Of a stretch of DNA of 15,998 nucleotides, positions 1 through 6,345 are shown piece after piece. The stretch comes from UBA9676 sp036522155 (lineage in GTDB: Bacteria > Actinomycetota > Actinomycetes > Streptosporangiales > Streptosporangiaceae): assembly GCA_036522155.1 (NCBI GenBank), contig DATDGI010000197.1, forward strand, positions 1-15,998, read 5' to 3'. Under the pieces are notes generated by a model. The model was not told the origin of the DNA. It searched no databases and saw nothing but the letters and a program-made list of their open reading frames with translations. The position numbers and the translations under genes are program-made. How positions within the stretch are numbered: position 1 is the first letter of the stretch; every line of letters starts with the position of its first letter.

Positions 1-37
1 CGGGAGGGCACAGGTAATCCGGAAAACGTGCGCTCAT
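1..37 (-). CDS. Possible start of a further gene downstream of the sigma factor (partial)
   Basis: On the minus strand an ATG at 35-37 opens a frame that reads MSARFPDYLCPP and leaves the window at its left edge. A purine-rich GGCGGCGG stretch lies just upstream and could act as a ribosome binding site. The ATG sits 41 bases after the sigma-factor stop codon, so it could be a third gene of that operon. Only twelve codons are visible, so no family can be named and it may be chance. Confidence 0.2.
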   Translation of the reverse strand, partial: MSARFPDYLCPP

Positions 38-78
38 GCCGCCGCCTTGCGCGGGCTTTCGATCGGGATTCGCGAGCG

Positions 79-1311
79 CTACCCCAGCTGGTCGCGGTGG
101 CGTGTCAGGTAGGCGGTCTCGGCGGTGTTGCCCGCCAGCTCGATGGCTTTGTCGTACGCCGCGCGCGACTGCTGACTGCGGCCCAGCCGGCGCAGCAGGT
201 CGGCGCGGGTCGCATGGTAGGCGTGATAGCCGGCCAACCTGTGCTCAAGACGGTCGACGGCCGCCAATGCCACCTCCGGGCCGTCAAGCTCGCCGACCGC
301 GATGGCGCGGTTGAGGGCGATGACCGGTGAGGGATCCAGGTGGACGAGCTGGTCGTAGAGGGCGACGACCTGCGACCAGTCGGTGTCGCGGACGTCGCGG
401 GCGGAGGTGTGCACGGCGCTGATCGCCGCGAGGATCTGGTAGCGGCCCGGAGCCGCCCCGGCGGCCAGGCGCTCGCGCACCAGCCGGTGGCCCTCGGCGA
501 CCAGCGCCGTGTCCCAGGCCTCACGGTCCTGCTCGCCGAGCGTGACCAGCTCGCCGCTTGCCGAGACCCGGGCGGTGCGGCGGGCCTCGGTGAGGAGCAT
601 CAGCGCCAGCAGCCCGGCCACCTCACCGTCCTCCGGCATGAGGGCACGGATCAGGCGAGCGAGCCGGATCGCCTCGGCGGTCAGGTCGTGACGTACCGGA
701 TCGGTGCCGGGGCCGGTCGCCAGGTAGCCCTCGTTGAAGACGAGGAAAAGGACGGCGAGTACGCCAGAGACCCGCGCCGGGAGATCCTCTGCGGATGGCA
801 CCCGGTAAGGGATGCGAGCCGCCTTGATCTTGGCTTTCGCGCGGGTGATCCGCCGCCCCATGGCGGTCTCCTGCACCAGGAAGGCACGCGCGATCTCGGG
901 CACGGTCAGACCGCCGACCATGCGCAGCGTCAGCGCCACCCGGGTCTCCATCGCCAGCGCCGGGTGGCAGCAGGTGAAGATCAGCCGGAGCCGCTCGTCG
1001 TCGATGGCGCCGGGAGGCTCGGGCGGGTCGTCGTCGTACACCATCTGAGCCTCCTTCTGCTTGCCGTCGCGCTTGTTCTCGCGCCGGATCCGGTCGATGG
1101 CCTTGCGGTTGGCGGTGGTGGTCAGCCAGGCGCCGGGGCTGGGGGGTATGCCGTCGGCCGGCCACCGCTCGACGGCGGTCGCGAACGCCTCGGCCGCCGC
1201 CTCCTCGGCGATGTCGAGGTCACCGAAACGCCTGGCCAGGGAGGCGACCACCCGCGCCCACTCCTCGTGGTGGGCCCGGGTGACCGCCTCCCGGACGTCG
1301 ATCGCGCTCAC
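79..1311 (-). CDS. ECF RNA polymerase sigma factor, ECF42 type with long C-terminal domain
   Basis: This is a sigma factor that directs RNA polymerase to a small regulon. The 410-residue product has a sigma-2 region at about residues 10-85, including the helix ending AIDRIRRE. A sigma-4 helix-turn-helix follows at about 105-172 (LTVPEIARAFLVQETAMGRR). About 230 further residues are helical and TPR-like (for example SPVIALNRAIAVGEL). Ordinary ECF factors are about 200 residues, so this extension marks the ECF42 (SigJ-like, DUF6596) class. In that class a YCII/DGPF protein is usually encoded next door, as here, and no classical anti-sigma factor is present. The start is a GTG at 1309-1311 that overlaps the TGA of the upstream DGPF gene by 4 nt, so translation is probably coupled. 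The C-terminal domain is thought to be needed for activity in this class. The signal sensed is unknown. Confidence 0.93.
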   Translation of the reverse strand: MSAIDVREAVTRAHHEEWARVVASLARRFGDLDIAEEAAAEAFATAVERWPADGIPPSPGAWLTTTANRKAIDRIRRENKRDGKQKEAQMVYDDDPPEPPGAIDDERLRLIFTCCHPALAMETRVALTLRMVGGLTVPEIARAFLVQETAMGRRITRAKAKIKAARIPYRVPSAEDLPARVSGVLAVLFLVFNEGYLATGPGTDPVRHDLTAEAIRLARLIRALMPEDGEVAGLLALMLLTEARRTARVSASGELVTLGEQDREAWDTALVAEGHRLVRERLAAGAAPGRYQILAAISAVHTSARDVRDTDWSQVVALYDQLVHLDPSPVIALNRAIAVGELDGPEVALAAVDRLEHRLAGYHAYHATRADLLRRLGRSQQSRAAYDKAIELAGNTAETAYLTRHRDQLG

Positions 1312-1637
1312 TCGCCCGCGAACGGCCGCACCTCGACCTTCCGGTTGCAGGCCTTCGACCCCTCGGCGGCGAGCTTGAGCGCCACGTCGAGGTCGGGGGC
1401 CTGGATGATCCAGAAGCCGATGAGATACTCCTTCGACTCCAGGAAGGGCCCGTCGGTGAACATCGCCTCCTCGCCCCGGTTGTCGATGACGGTGGCCGTG
1501 CTGGGCGCCGCGAGGCCAGCGGCGAAGACCCAGTGACCCTCCGCCTGGAGACGGTCGTTGAACACGTCGATCGCCGCCTCCTCGTCCGGGGTGGCGGAGC
1601 CGGCCGTGTCGTCAATCGCGGAAACCAGGTACTGCAT
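1308..1637 (-). CDS. YCII/DGPF-domain protein paired with the ECF42 sigma factor
   Basis: The product is a 109-residue protein with a ferredoxin-like alpha-beta fold of the YCII family. Two things show this: the opening MQYLVSAID and the family hallmark TDGPFLESKEYLIGFWII near residues 60-78, which contains the DGPF motif. I chose the ATG at 1635-1637 because the conserved family N-terminus begins there. An AGGAG lies 11 nt upstream, rather far. The frame stays open further upstream only through tRNA-like and non-coding sequence. The gene overlaps the sigma-factor GTG start by 4 nt and is the first gene of a two-gene operon. DGPF proteins are consistently encoded next to ECF42 sigma factors. 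Their biochemical role is not settled, and I see no evidence for an enzymatic activity. Confidence 0.9.
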   Translation of the reverse strand: MQYLVSAIDDTAGSATPDEEAAIDVFNDRLQAEGHWVFAAGLAAPSTATVIDNRGEEAMFTDGPFLESKEYLIGFWIIQAPDLDVALKLAAEGSKACNRKVEVRPFAGE

Positions 1638-1697
1638 CTTGCGATCATCTCCTGTGGTCCGGGGCGCCCCTCGTGGGCGGCCGCTCACCCCTGCTAC

Positions 1698-1721
1698 GAA
1701 CGCCTCTGCCCCGATCCGACA
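1698..1721 (-). promoter_or_regulatory. Candidate ECF-type promoter for the DGPF-sigma operon
   Basis: Read on the minus strand, TGTCGG (1716-1721) is followed after 17 nt by CGTA (ending at 1695), about 60 bases upstream of the DGPF start codon. From memory, ECF42 factors recognise a TGTCGA-like -35 and a CGWC-like -10. This site resembles that closely in the -35 box and only partly in the -10 box. If real, it would make the operon autoregulated. This is an inference from motif resemblance alone. Confidence 0.33.
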
Positions 1722-1789
1722 CCGCCCCCGGACTTCTTTTAGGGACTTTCTGGTACGCCGGTTGTGAGCGATCCGACAGCGAGACGGCC

Positions 1790-1817
1790 TCGGGTTCGAA
1801 TCTCGCATCCTCCGCCC
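1790..1817 (+). pseudogene. tRNA-Ser-like 3' fragment (T arm plus acceptor strand), possible att scar
   Basis: The plus strand carries a T-loop GGTTCGAATC followed by a T-stem-like CTCGC, then ATCCTCC, G and CC. This is the arrangement and sequence of the 3' end of bacterial tRNA-Ser genes (…TTCGAATC…ATCCTCCGCC). The matching 5' acceptor strand (GGAGGAT) is absent from the preceding 100 bases, and no convincing D or anticodon arm can be built. The T stem is imperfect, with one G·T pair and one mismatch. It is therefore a fragment and not a working gene. Isolated tRNA 3' ends commonly mark where an integrative element inserted, because integrases use that segment as the crossover site. No integrase gene is present in this window, so the scar interpretation is an inference. 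Confidence 0.45.
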
Positions 1818-1843
1818 GAGCCCATAGGTCTGCGCGCTCCGCT

Positions 1844-1871
1844 GGCGAGATACCCAAGAGTGATCTCCGCC
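1844..1871 (-). terminator. Hairpin just downstream of the NTPase-WD40 gene
   Basis: The arms GGCGAGAT (1844-1851) and ATCTCCGCC (1863-1871) pair over 8 bp with one bulged base around an 11-base loop. On the minus strand this lies 25 bases past the TAG of the NTPase gene, where a terminator would be expected. There is no U-tract, so it would have to be a GC-rich, U-less actinobacterial type or an RNA-stabilising stem. Confidence 0.4.
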
Positions 1872-1895
1872 CGGGCCACGCGTGGATCTCCGGCG

Positions 1896-4800
1896 CTAAT
1901 GCGCGCAGGATGACTGGTACGGCGACAGGGGTACGTATTGGTGCCACTGCTGGGGCGTGAGGCCTCCGGCGGCGGTGCAAATGTGCTCGATGGCGTAACC
2001 GATGTCCAGGTTCCACAGCCGGGCCGCGCCATCGTAGGTACCGACGGCCAGCGTGTGGCCGTCACGGCTGAACGCCACGGAAAAGACGGCACCGGCGCCG
2101 CCGGCCAGGGCCTGGCCGGTCGGCCGGGGATGCTTAGGGTCGGTGACATCCCACACCCGGACCGTGCCGCCGCCGTTACCGGTGGCCAGCGTGTGACCGT
2201 CGCGGCTGAACGCCAGTGAATCAGCGGCCTGGGCGCCGGTGGTCACGGGCCGGCCGAGCCGCCGGGGGTGCGCCGGATCGGCGACATCCCAGAGCCGGAC
2301 CGTGCCGTCGAAGCTGCCGACGGCCAGCGTGTGCCCGCTGGGGCTGAACGCCAGCGAATCAACGACGGTGATGCCAACGGTCAGTCGCTGGCCGAGGAGC
2401 ACGGGGTGCGCGGGATTGGCGACATCCCACAACCGGACCATGCCGTCGTCGCCGGCGCTGGCCAATGTGCGGCCATCATGGCTGAACGCCACCGCATAGA
2501 CGATGCTGGCGCCGGCGCTCAGCGGCTGGCCGAGCAGCACCGCGTGCGCGGGGTCGGCGACATCCCACAACCGGACCATGGCGTCGCCGCTGCCGGTGGC
2601 CAGCGTCCGTCCGTTGGGGCTGAACGCCACCGAATCAACGACCCCGGTACCGGCGGTCAGGGGCTGGCCGAGCAGCACCGGGTGCGCGGGATTGGCGACA
2701 TCCCACAGCCGGACCGTATGGTCGGCGCTGCCGGTGGCCAGGGTCCGCCCATCGGGACTGAACACCATCGAAAGGACCGGACCGGTACCGGCGGCCAGGG
2801 GCCGGCCGATCGGCACGGGACGCGCAGGATTGCCCGCATCCCACAGCCGGACCGTGCCGTCGCCGCCGCCGGTGGCCAGGGTCCGCCCATCCGGGCTGAA
2901 CGCCACCGAATGAACGGCACCTGCGCCGACGGTCAGGACGGTGTGAGGGATGTTCCACAGCCGGACCGTGCCGTCGCCGTTGCCGCTGGCCAGCGTGTGC
3001 CCATCAGGGCTGAACGCCACCGTGAGGACCGCGTTGGTGCCGTCGGTCAGGGGCTGGCCAAACTGCCGGGGGTGCGCCGGATCGGCGACATCCCACAGCC
3101 GGACCATGCCGTCTACGCCGCCGCTGGCCAGCGTGTGCCCATCCGGGCTGAACGCCACCCCGAACACGGCACTGCCAGCGGCCAGGGGCCGGCCAAGCAG
3201 CACCGGATGCGCCAGATCGGCGATATCCCACAGCCGGACCGTGCCGTCTGCGCCACCGCTGGCCAGCGTGTGCCCATCCGGGGCGAACGCCACCCCGAAG
3301 ACGACACTGCCTGTGGCCAGGGGCCGGCCAAGCAGCCGTGGGTGCGCCGCATGGGCGACATCCCACAGCCGGACCGTGCCGTCGAAGCTGCCGGTGGCCA
3401 GCGTCCGCCCGTCGGGGCCGAACGCCACCGCGTAGACGATGCTGCCGCCGGCGCTCAGGGGCTGGCCGACCAGCGCCGGGAACCCGGGATCGGTGACATC
3501 CCACAGCCGGACCGTGCCATCGATGTCGCCGGTGGCGAGCAGGTGGCCATCGGGGCTGAACGCCATCGTATAAACGATGCCGCCGCCGGCGATCTGCGGC
3601 AGGCCAAGCGCCACGGGGTGGGCCGGATTGGTGATGTCCCACAGTGCGATCGTGCCAAAGTAGGTACCGGTGACCAGCGTGTGGCCATTGGGACTGACCG
3701 CCACCGACTCAACGGCTTCGCCGACGTTGAGCGGCCGGCCGAGCAGCCGCGGATGTGCCGGATCGGCGACATCCCACAGCCGGACCGTGCCGTCGAAGCT
3801 GCCAGCGGCCAGCAGGTGGCCACCGGGGCTGAACGCCACCGCACCAACGCCGCGGGTGCCGGCGGCCAGCGGCAAGGACAGGGGCGTGTTTTCCAGGTCT
3901 AGCAGGCGTGAGGCCAGATCTGGGGTTGGCCGGAGACGGTAGGCGGCCAGGTTGAGCTGGGCCGCGAGCGGTGTGTTGCTGCTGCCGAACCTCAGGGCTT
4001 CAGCGACCGTCTGGTTGTAGATGGCCTGGTCACGTTGCTGGAGCGCGGTGTTGCGCTGCTGGAATACGACGACCAGCACGGCGGCGGCGGCCAGGGCCAG
4101 GACGGCGAGGAGGGCGACAGTGCTGCGCCACCGGCGGCCACCGCGGGTGGCGGCACGTCCGCTGGCCTGCAAGAAGTCACGCTGGGTGCTGGTGAGAGCG
4201 GGGGAGCGCGCTGGCTGCTCTGACCATCGCGTGGCCGCCTGCTGGAGTGCGGTGAGATCAGCTCCCCGGTAGAGCAGCGACGGGTCGTCCCGGCGGTCGT
4301 GCCAGGCATCAGCAGCATCGGCCAGCCGGCCATAGGTGAACCAGCTGGCCTGGTCCTCTTCCAGCCACCCGCGTAGCCTCGGCCAGGCCCGCAAGAGGGT
4401 GTCATGGGAGATCGTGGCCCAATCACCATCGAGGAACACCAGGTGCTGGGCGGCAAACGCTTTCAGGACGGCGTCGACCTGGGTCCGGGCAGTACCTGGG
4501 AGCCCGGCGTACAGGTCGTTCCGGTGGACCGGGCGGCAGGCCAGCCGGCCGTCGGCAGTTACGGTCATGCTCGGGAGCACGATCCTGGCGAGCGCCTGCT
4601 GCGCGGCTGGAAGCGCGTCGTAGACAGCGTCGGCTACCGTCTGGACGGCGTGACTCACCCCGCCGGCCTGGCCGTAGCCGTGGCTGGTCAGCTGGTCTCC
4701 TTCGCGCTTTTCCCAGGTGAGCGCCATGGCCTGGGATAGCAGGGGCAGCCCCCCGACGGCGCCGTCCCCCCCCACGGCCCGCAGATCGCTGAGGATGGTA

Positions 4801-6284
4801 TCGGTCAGCGCCGGATCGATGCGGAGCCCGGCCAGTGTGGCCGGGCCGGTGATCGCCGCCCGGAGCTCGGGTTCGGTCATCGGCCCAACGAGGAATTGCC
4901 CGTCGTGCAGCGCGCCCGCGAGCTGGGGAAGCGCGGCACAGCGGTCCCAGAAATCCGCGCGGAGCGCGATCACCACCAGTGCGGGCGGTTCCTGCCCCGG
5001 GCCGGCCTGGTTGGTGGCGGCCGCGCACAATGCCGTGACGAATGCCCGCCGGGCGGCATCCCCCTCCGGGCCAGGGTTCAGGGTGAAGACCTGCTCAAAC
5101 TGATCGACGACGAGCACCAGCCGCGCAGCGCCGTCGCCGGGCACCGGCGGCTTCCTACCGCGGCGGGCCGTGGCGGCGAGGACTGCCGACCAGACGGCCA
5201 GGTGCCCCTCGTCTGGGTGCTGGACGAGCCTGTCCCGGACCGCGATGGTGTCGCCGCCGTCCAGTGCCGCCAGGTGGGCGGCCAGTTCGGTCATGGGGTC
5301 CTTGGTCGGGATCATGACGATACGCGGCCACTGGCTGGATCCCTGTACTTGCTGGCCCCGGGCCAGGATGGGCAGCAGGCCAGCTTGCAGCAGAGACGAC
5401 TTACCCGCCCCTGATGCCCCGGTGACGACGACCAGCCCGCCCCGCGTCACGCGGGTGGCCAGTTTGGCGGCCAGCGCGGCGGCCAGCCGTTCCCGCCCGT
5501 AGAACACCCCCGCGTCGGCCTCCCCGAAGGGCAGCAACCCCCGGTAGGGGCATCCGTGCACCCACAGTGCAACCTGCTTTCCTGGCTCTGCGGCGGACGG
5601 CCCGCCAGCGCCCACCCGGCCTGCTCCGGCGGCCAGGTCCTCGCGGACCAGGCGGACGTCCGTTGACTGCCGTTCATTGCGCTCGATGATGGCCTGGGCT
5701 TTCGCGCCCTCCGCGTCCAGGCGCTTCTGGATCCTCTCGGCCGCCTTCGCGGCATCCTTGATCAGAAACGCCATCTCGCTGAAGCCCGAGCTGAGCACGC
5801 TGATCGCAGCGAACACATCGGTGCGAACCCGATCATTTGCCTCGTCCATCGCGGCCCGCAACGCAGTCCCGCCAGCGTCAATCCTCTTCAGCACCGAGGC
5901 GATCTCACTCCGCAGAGCGTTCGCGCGCTCGTCGCCGGGCGTCAGCGCCTGCTGAATCTGCCGGGCGATTCCCTCCTCCAGTTCGTCCCGCGACGGGACA
6001 TGCGGCTGAGGGTGCCGGCGCGACCGGGCGAGTGCGCCCGTGACGGCCTGGCTCAGGTCCTGGCTGCCCGCCGAGGAAAGGACCGCGAGTTCAGCACCAG
6101 CGGCATCGCCGGCCATCAGCAGGGGGGTGAATGCGCTCGCACACAGCCGGGACAGGACAATCACGGGCGAATCGGTGCCGGGCCCGCCCCTGGCCTGACG
6201 GGCAGGCTGCCGCACCCAGTCCCGCACGCCCTCCTGCATGCGCTGGATTTCATCGGTCGTGCCAGCCGGGGCAGGTCCCCTCAT
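1896..6284 (-). CDS. nSTAND1 NTPase with transmembrane segment and 14 WD40 repeats
   Basis: This 1462-residue STAND-class ATPase probably switches between resting and active states when its WD40 sensor binds a ligand. Domain order: an N-terminal module (about 1-85; IVLSRLCASAFTPLL) and a heptad-like helical linker (about 100-215). The nSTAND1 domain begins at PYRGLLPFGE, with Walker A GASGAGKSS (289-297), Walker B VLVVDQFEQ (acidic D394), the family motif RADFWDRC and GGLPLLSQAM. A single hydrophobic helix lies at about 718-740, followed by QLNLAAYRLRPTP, and 14 WD40 blades span about 805-1430. A short Cys-containing tail follows. The helix suggests a cytoplasmic NTPase and an extracytoplasmic propeller. 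No Shine-Dalgarno precedes the ATG at 6282-6284, so it may be leaderless or start at Met16. It diverges from the S41-like gene. A role in conflict or stress signalling is inferred. Confidence 0.93.
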   Translation of the reverse strand: MRGPAPAGTTDEIQRMQEGVRDWVRQPARQARGGPGTDSPVIVLSRLCASAFTPLLMAGDAAGAELAVLSSAGSQDLSQAVTGALARSRRHPQPHVPSRDELEEGIARQIQQALTPGDERANALRSEIASVLKRIDAGGTALRAAMDEANDRVRTDVFAAISVLSSGFSEMAFLIKDAAKAAERIQKRLDAEGAKAQAIIERNERQSTDVRLVREDLAAGAGRVGAGGPSAAEPGKQVALWVHGCPYRGLLPFGEADAGVFYGRERLAAALAAKLATRVTRGGLVVVTGASGAGKSSLLQAGLLPILARGQQVQGSSQWPRIVMIPTKDPMTELAAHLAALDGGDTIAVRDRLVQHPDEGHLAVWSAVLAATARRGRKPPVPGDGAARLVLVVDQFEQVFTLNPGPEGDAARRAFVTALCAAATNQAGPGQEPPALVVIALRADFWDRCAALPQLAGALHDGQFLVGPMTEPELRAAITGPATLAGLRIDPALTDTILSDLRAVGGDGAVGGLPLLSQAMALTWEKREGDQLTSHGYGQAGGVSHAVQTVADAVYDALPAAQQALARIVLPSMTVTADGRLACRPVHRNDLYAGLPGTARTQVDAVLKAFAAQHLVFLDGDWATISHDTLLRAWPRLRGWLEEDQASWFTYGRLADAADAWHDRRDDPSLLYRGADLTALQQAATRWSEQPARSPALTSTQRDFLQASGRAATRGGRRWRSTVALLAVLALAAAAVLVVVFQQRNTALQQRDQAIYNQTVAEALRFGSSNTPLAAQLNLAAYRLRPTPDLASRLLDLENTPLSLPLAAGTRGVGAVAFSPGGHLLAAGSFDGTVRLWDVADPAHPRLLGRPLNVGEAVESVAVSPNGHTLVTGTYFGTIALWDITNPAHPVALGLPQIAGGGIVYTMAFSPDGHLLATGDIDGTVRLWDVTDPGFPALVGQPLSAGGSIVYAVAFGPDGRTLATGSFDGTVRLWDVAHAAHPRLLGRPLATGSVVFGVAFAPDGHTLASGGADGTVRLWDIADLAHPVLLGRPLAAGSAVFGVAFSPDGHTLASGGVDGMVRLWDVADPAHPRQFGQPLTDGTNAVLTVAFSPDGHTLASGNGDGTVRLWNIPHTVLTVGAGAVHSVAFSPDGRTLATGGGDGTVRLWDAGNPARPVPIGRPLAAGTGPVLSMVFSPDGRTLATGSADHTVRLWDVANPAHPVLLGQPLTAGTGVVDSVAFSPNGRTLATGSGDAMVRLWDVADPAHAVLLGQPLSAGASIVYAVAFSHDGRTLASAGDDGMVRLWDVANPAHPVLLGQRLTVGITVVDSLAFSPSGHTLAVGSFDGTVRLWDVADPAHPRRLGRPVTTGAQAADSLAFSRDGHTLATGNGGGTVRVWDVTDPKHPRPTGQALAGGAGAVFSVAFSRDGHTLAVGTYDGAARLWNLDIGYAIEHICTAAGGLTPQQWHQYVPLSPYQSSCAH
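1990..3870 (-). repeat. Tandem WD40-coding repeats, 14 copies, mostly 135-138 bp
   Basis: Each unit encodes a blade of the type AFSPDGHTLATG…DGTVRLWDVADPAHP…LLGxPL. The DNA is strikingly similar between copies. The segment encoding VRLWD recurs at 2703, 2841, 2955, 3093 and 3228, spaced 138, 114, 138 and 135 bp. Fourteen blades equal two seven-bladed propellers. Unit 7 is eight codons short and lacks the DPAHP-type loop, which may mark the junction between propellers. The even spacing and near-identical codons suggest recent duplication or gene conversion. Confidence 0.9.
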
Positions 6285-6320
6285 GACTACTACTGTGGCT
6301 CACGACACCGCCCTGTGAGA

Positions 6321-6330
6321 ACCCGCGGGT
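6321..6330. promoter_or_regulatory. 10-bp perfect palindrome in the divergent NTPase/S41 promoter region
   Basis: ACCCGCGGGT is a perfect palindrome lying between the divergent starts at 6284 and 6346 (or 6439). Its position would let one regulator act on both genes. Short GC palindromes are common by chance in DNA of this composition, so the operator role is speculative. Confidence 0.2.
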
Positions 6331-6345
6331 GGCCGGGATCGTCGC

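Noticed and set aside
340..1536. 398-codon plus-strand frame opposite the sigma factor and DGPF gene
   Set aside because: It spans two real genes on the opposite strand and shows no domain motifs.
1638..1808. N-terminal extension of the DGPF protein beginning RDSNPRPSRC
   Set aside because: This text is the classic translation of a tRNA T-arm read backwards, and the family N-terminus begins at MQYLVSAID.
1842..1860. GGCGAGATACCCAAGAG resembling the 5' end of a tRNA
   Set aside because: No D-loop, anticodon arm or 3' half follows. The sequence is better explained as one arm and loop of the hairpin at 1844-1871.
1990..3870. Regular repeats that might suggest a CRISPR array or satellite
   Set aside because: The period is 135-138 bp, the whole unit is conserved and in frame, and it encodes WD40 blades.
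2268..3902. 544-codon plus-strand frame across the WD40 region
   Set aside because: It is antisense to the WD40 repeats. Its repeated text (IGDIPQPDRAV) simply mirrors the blades, and the minus-strand frame has clear domain motifs.
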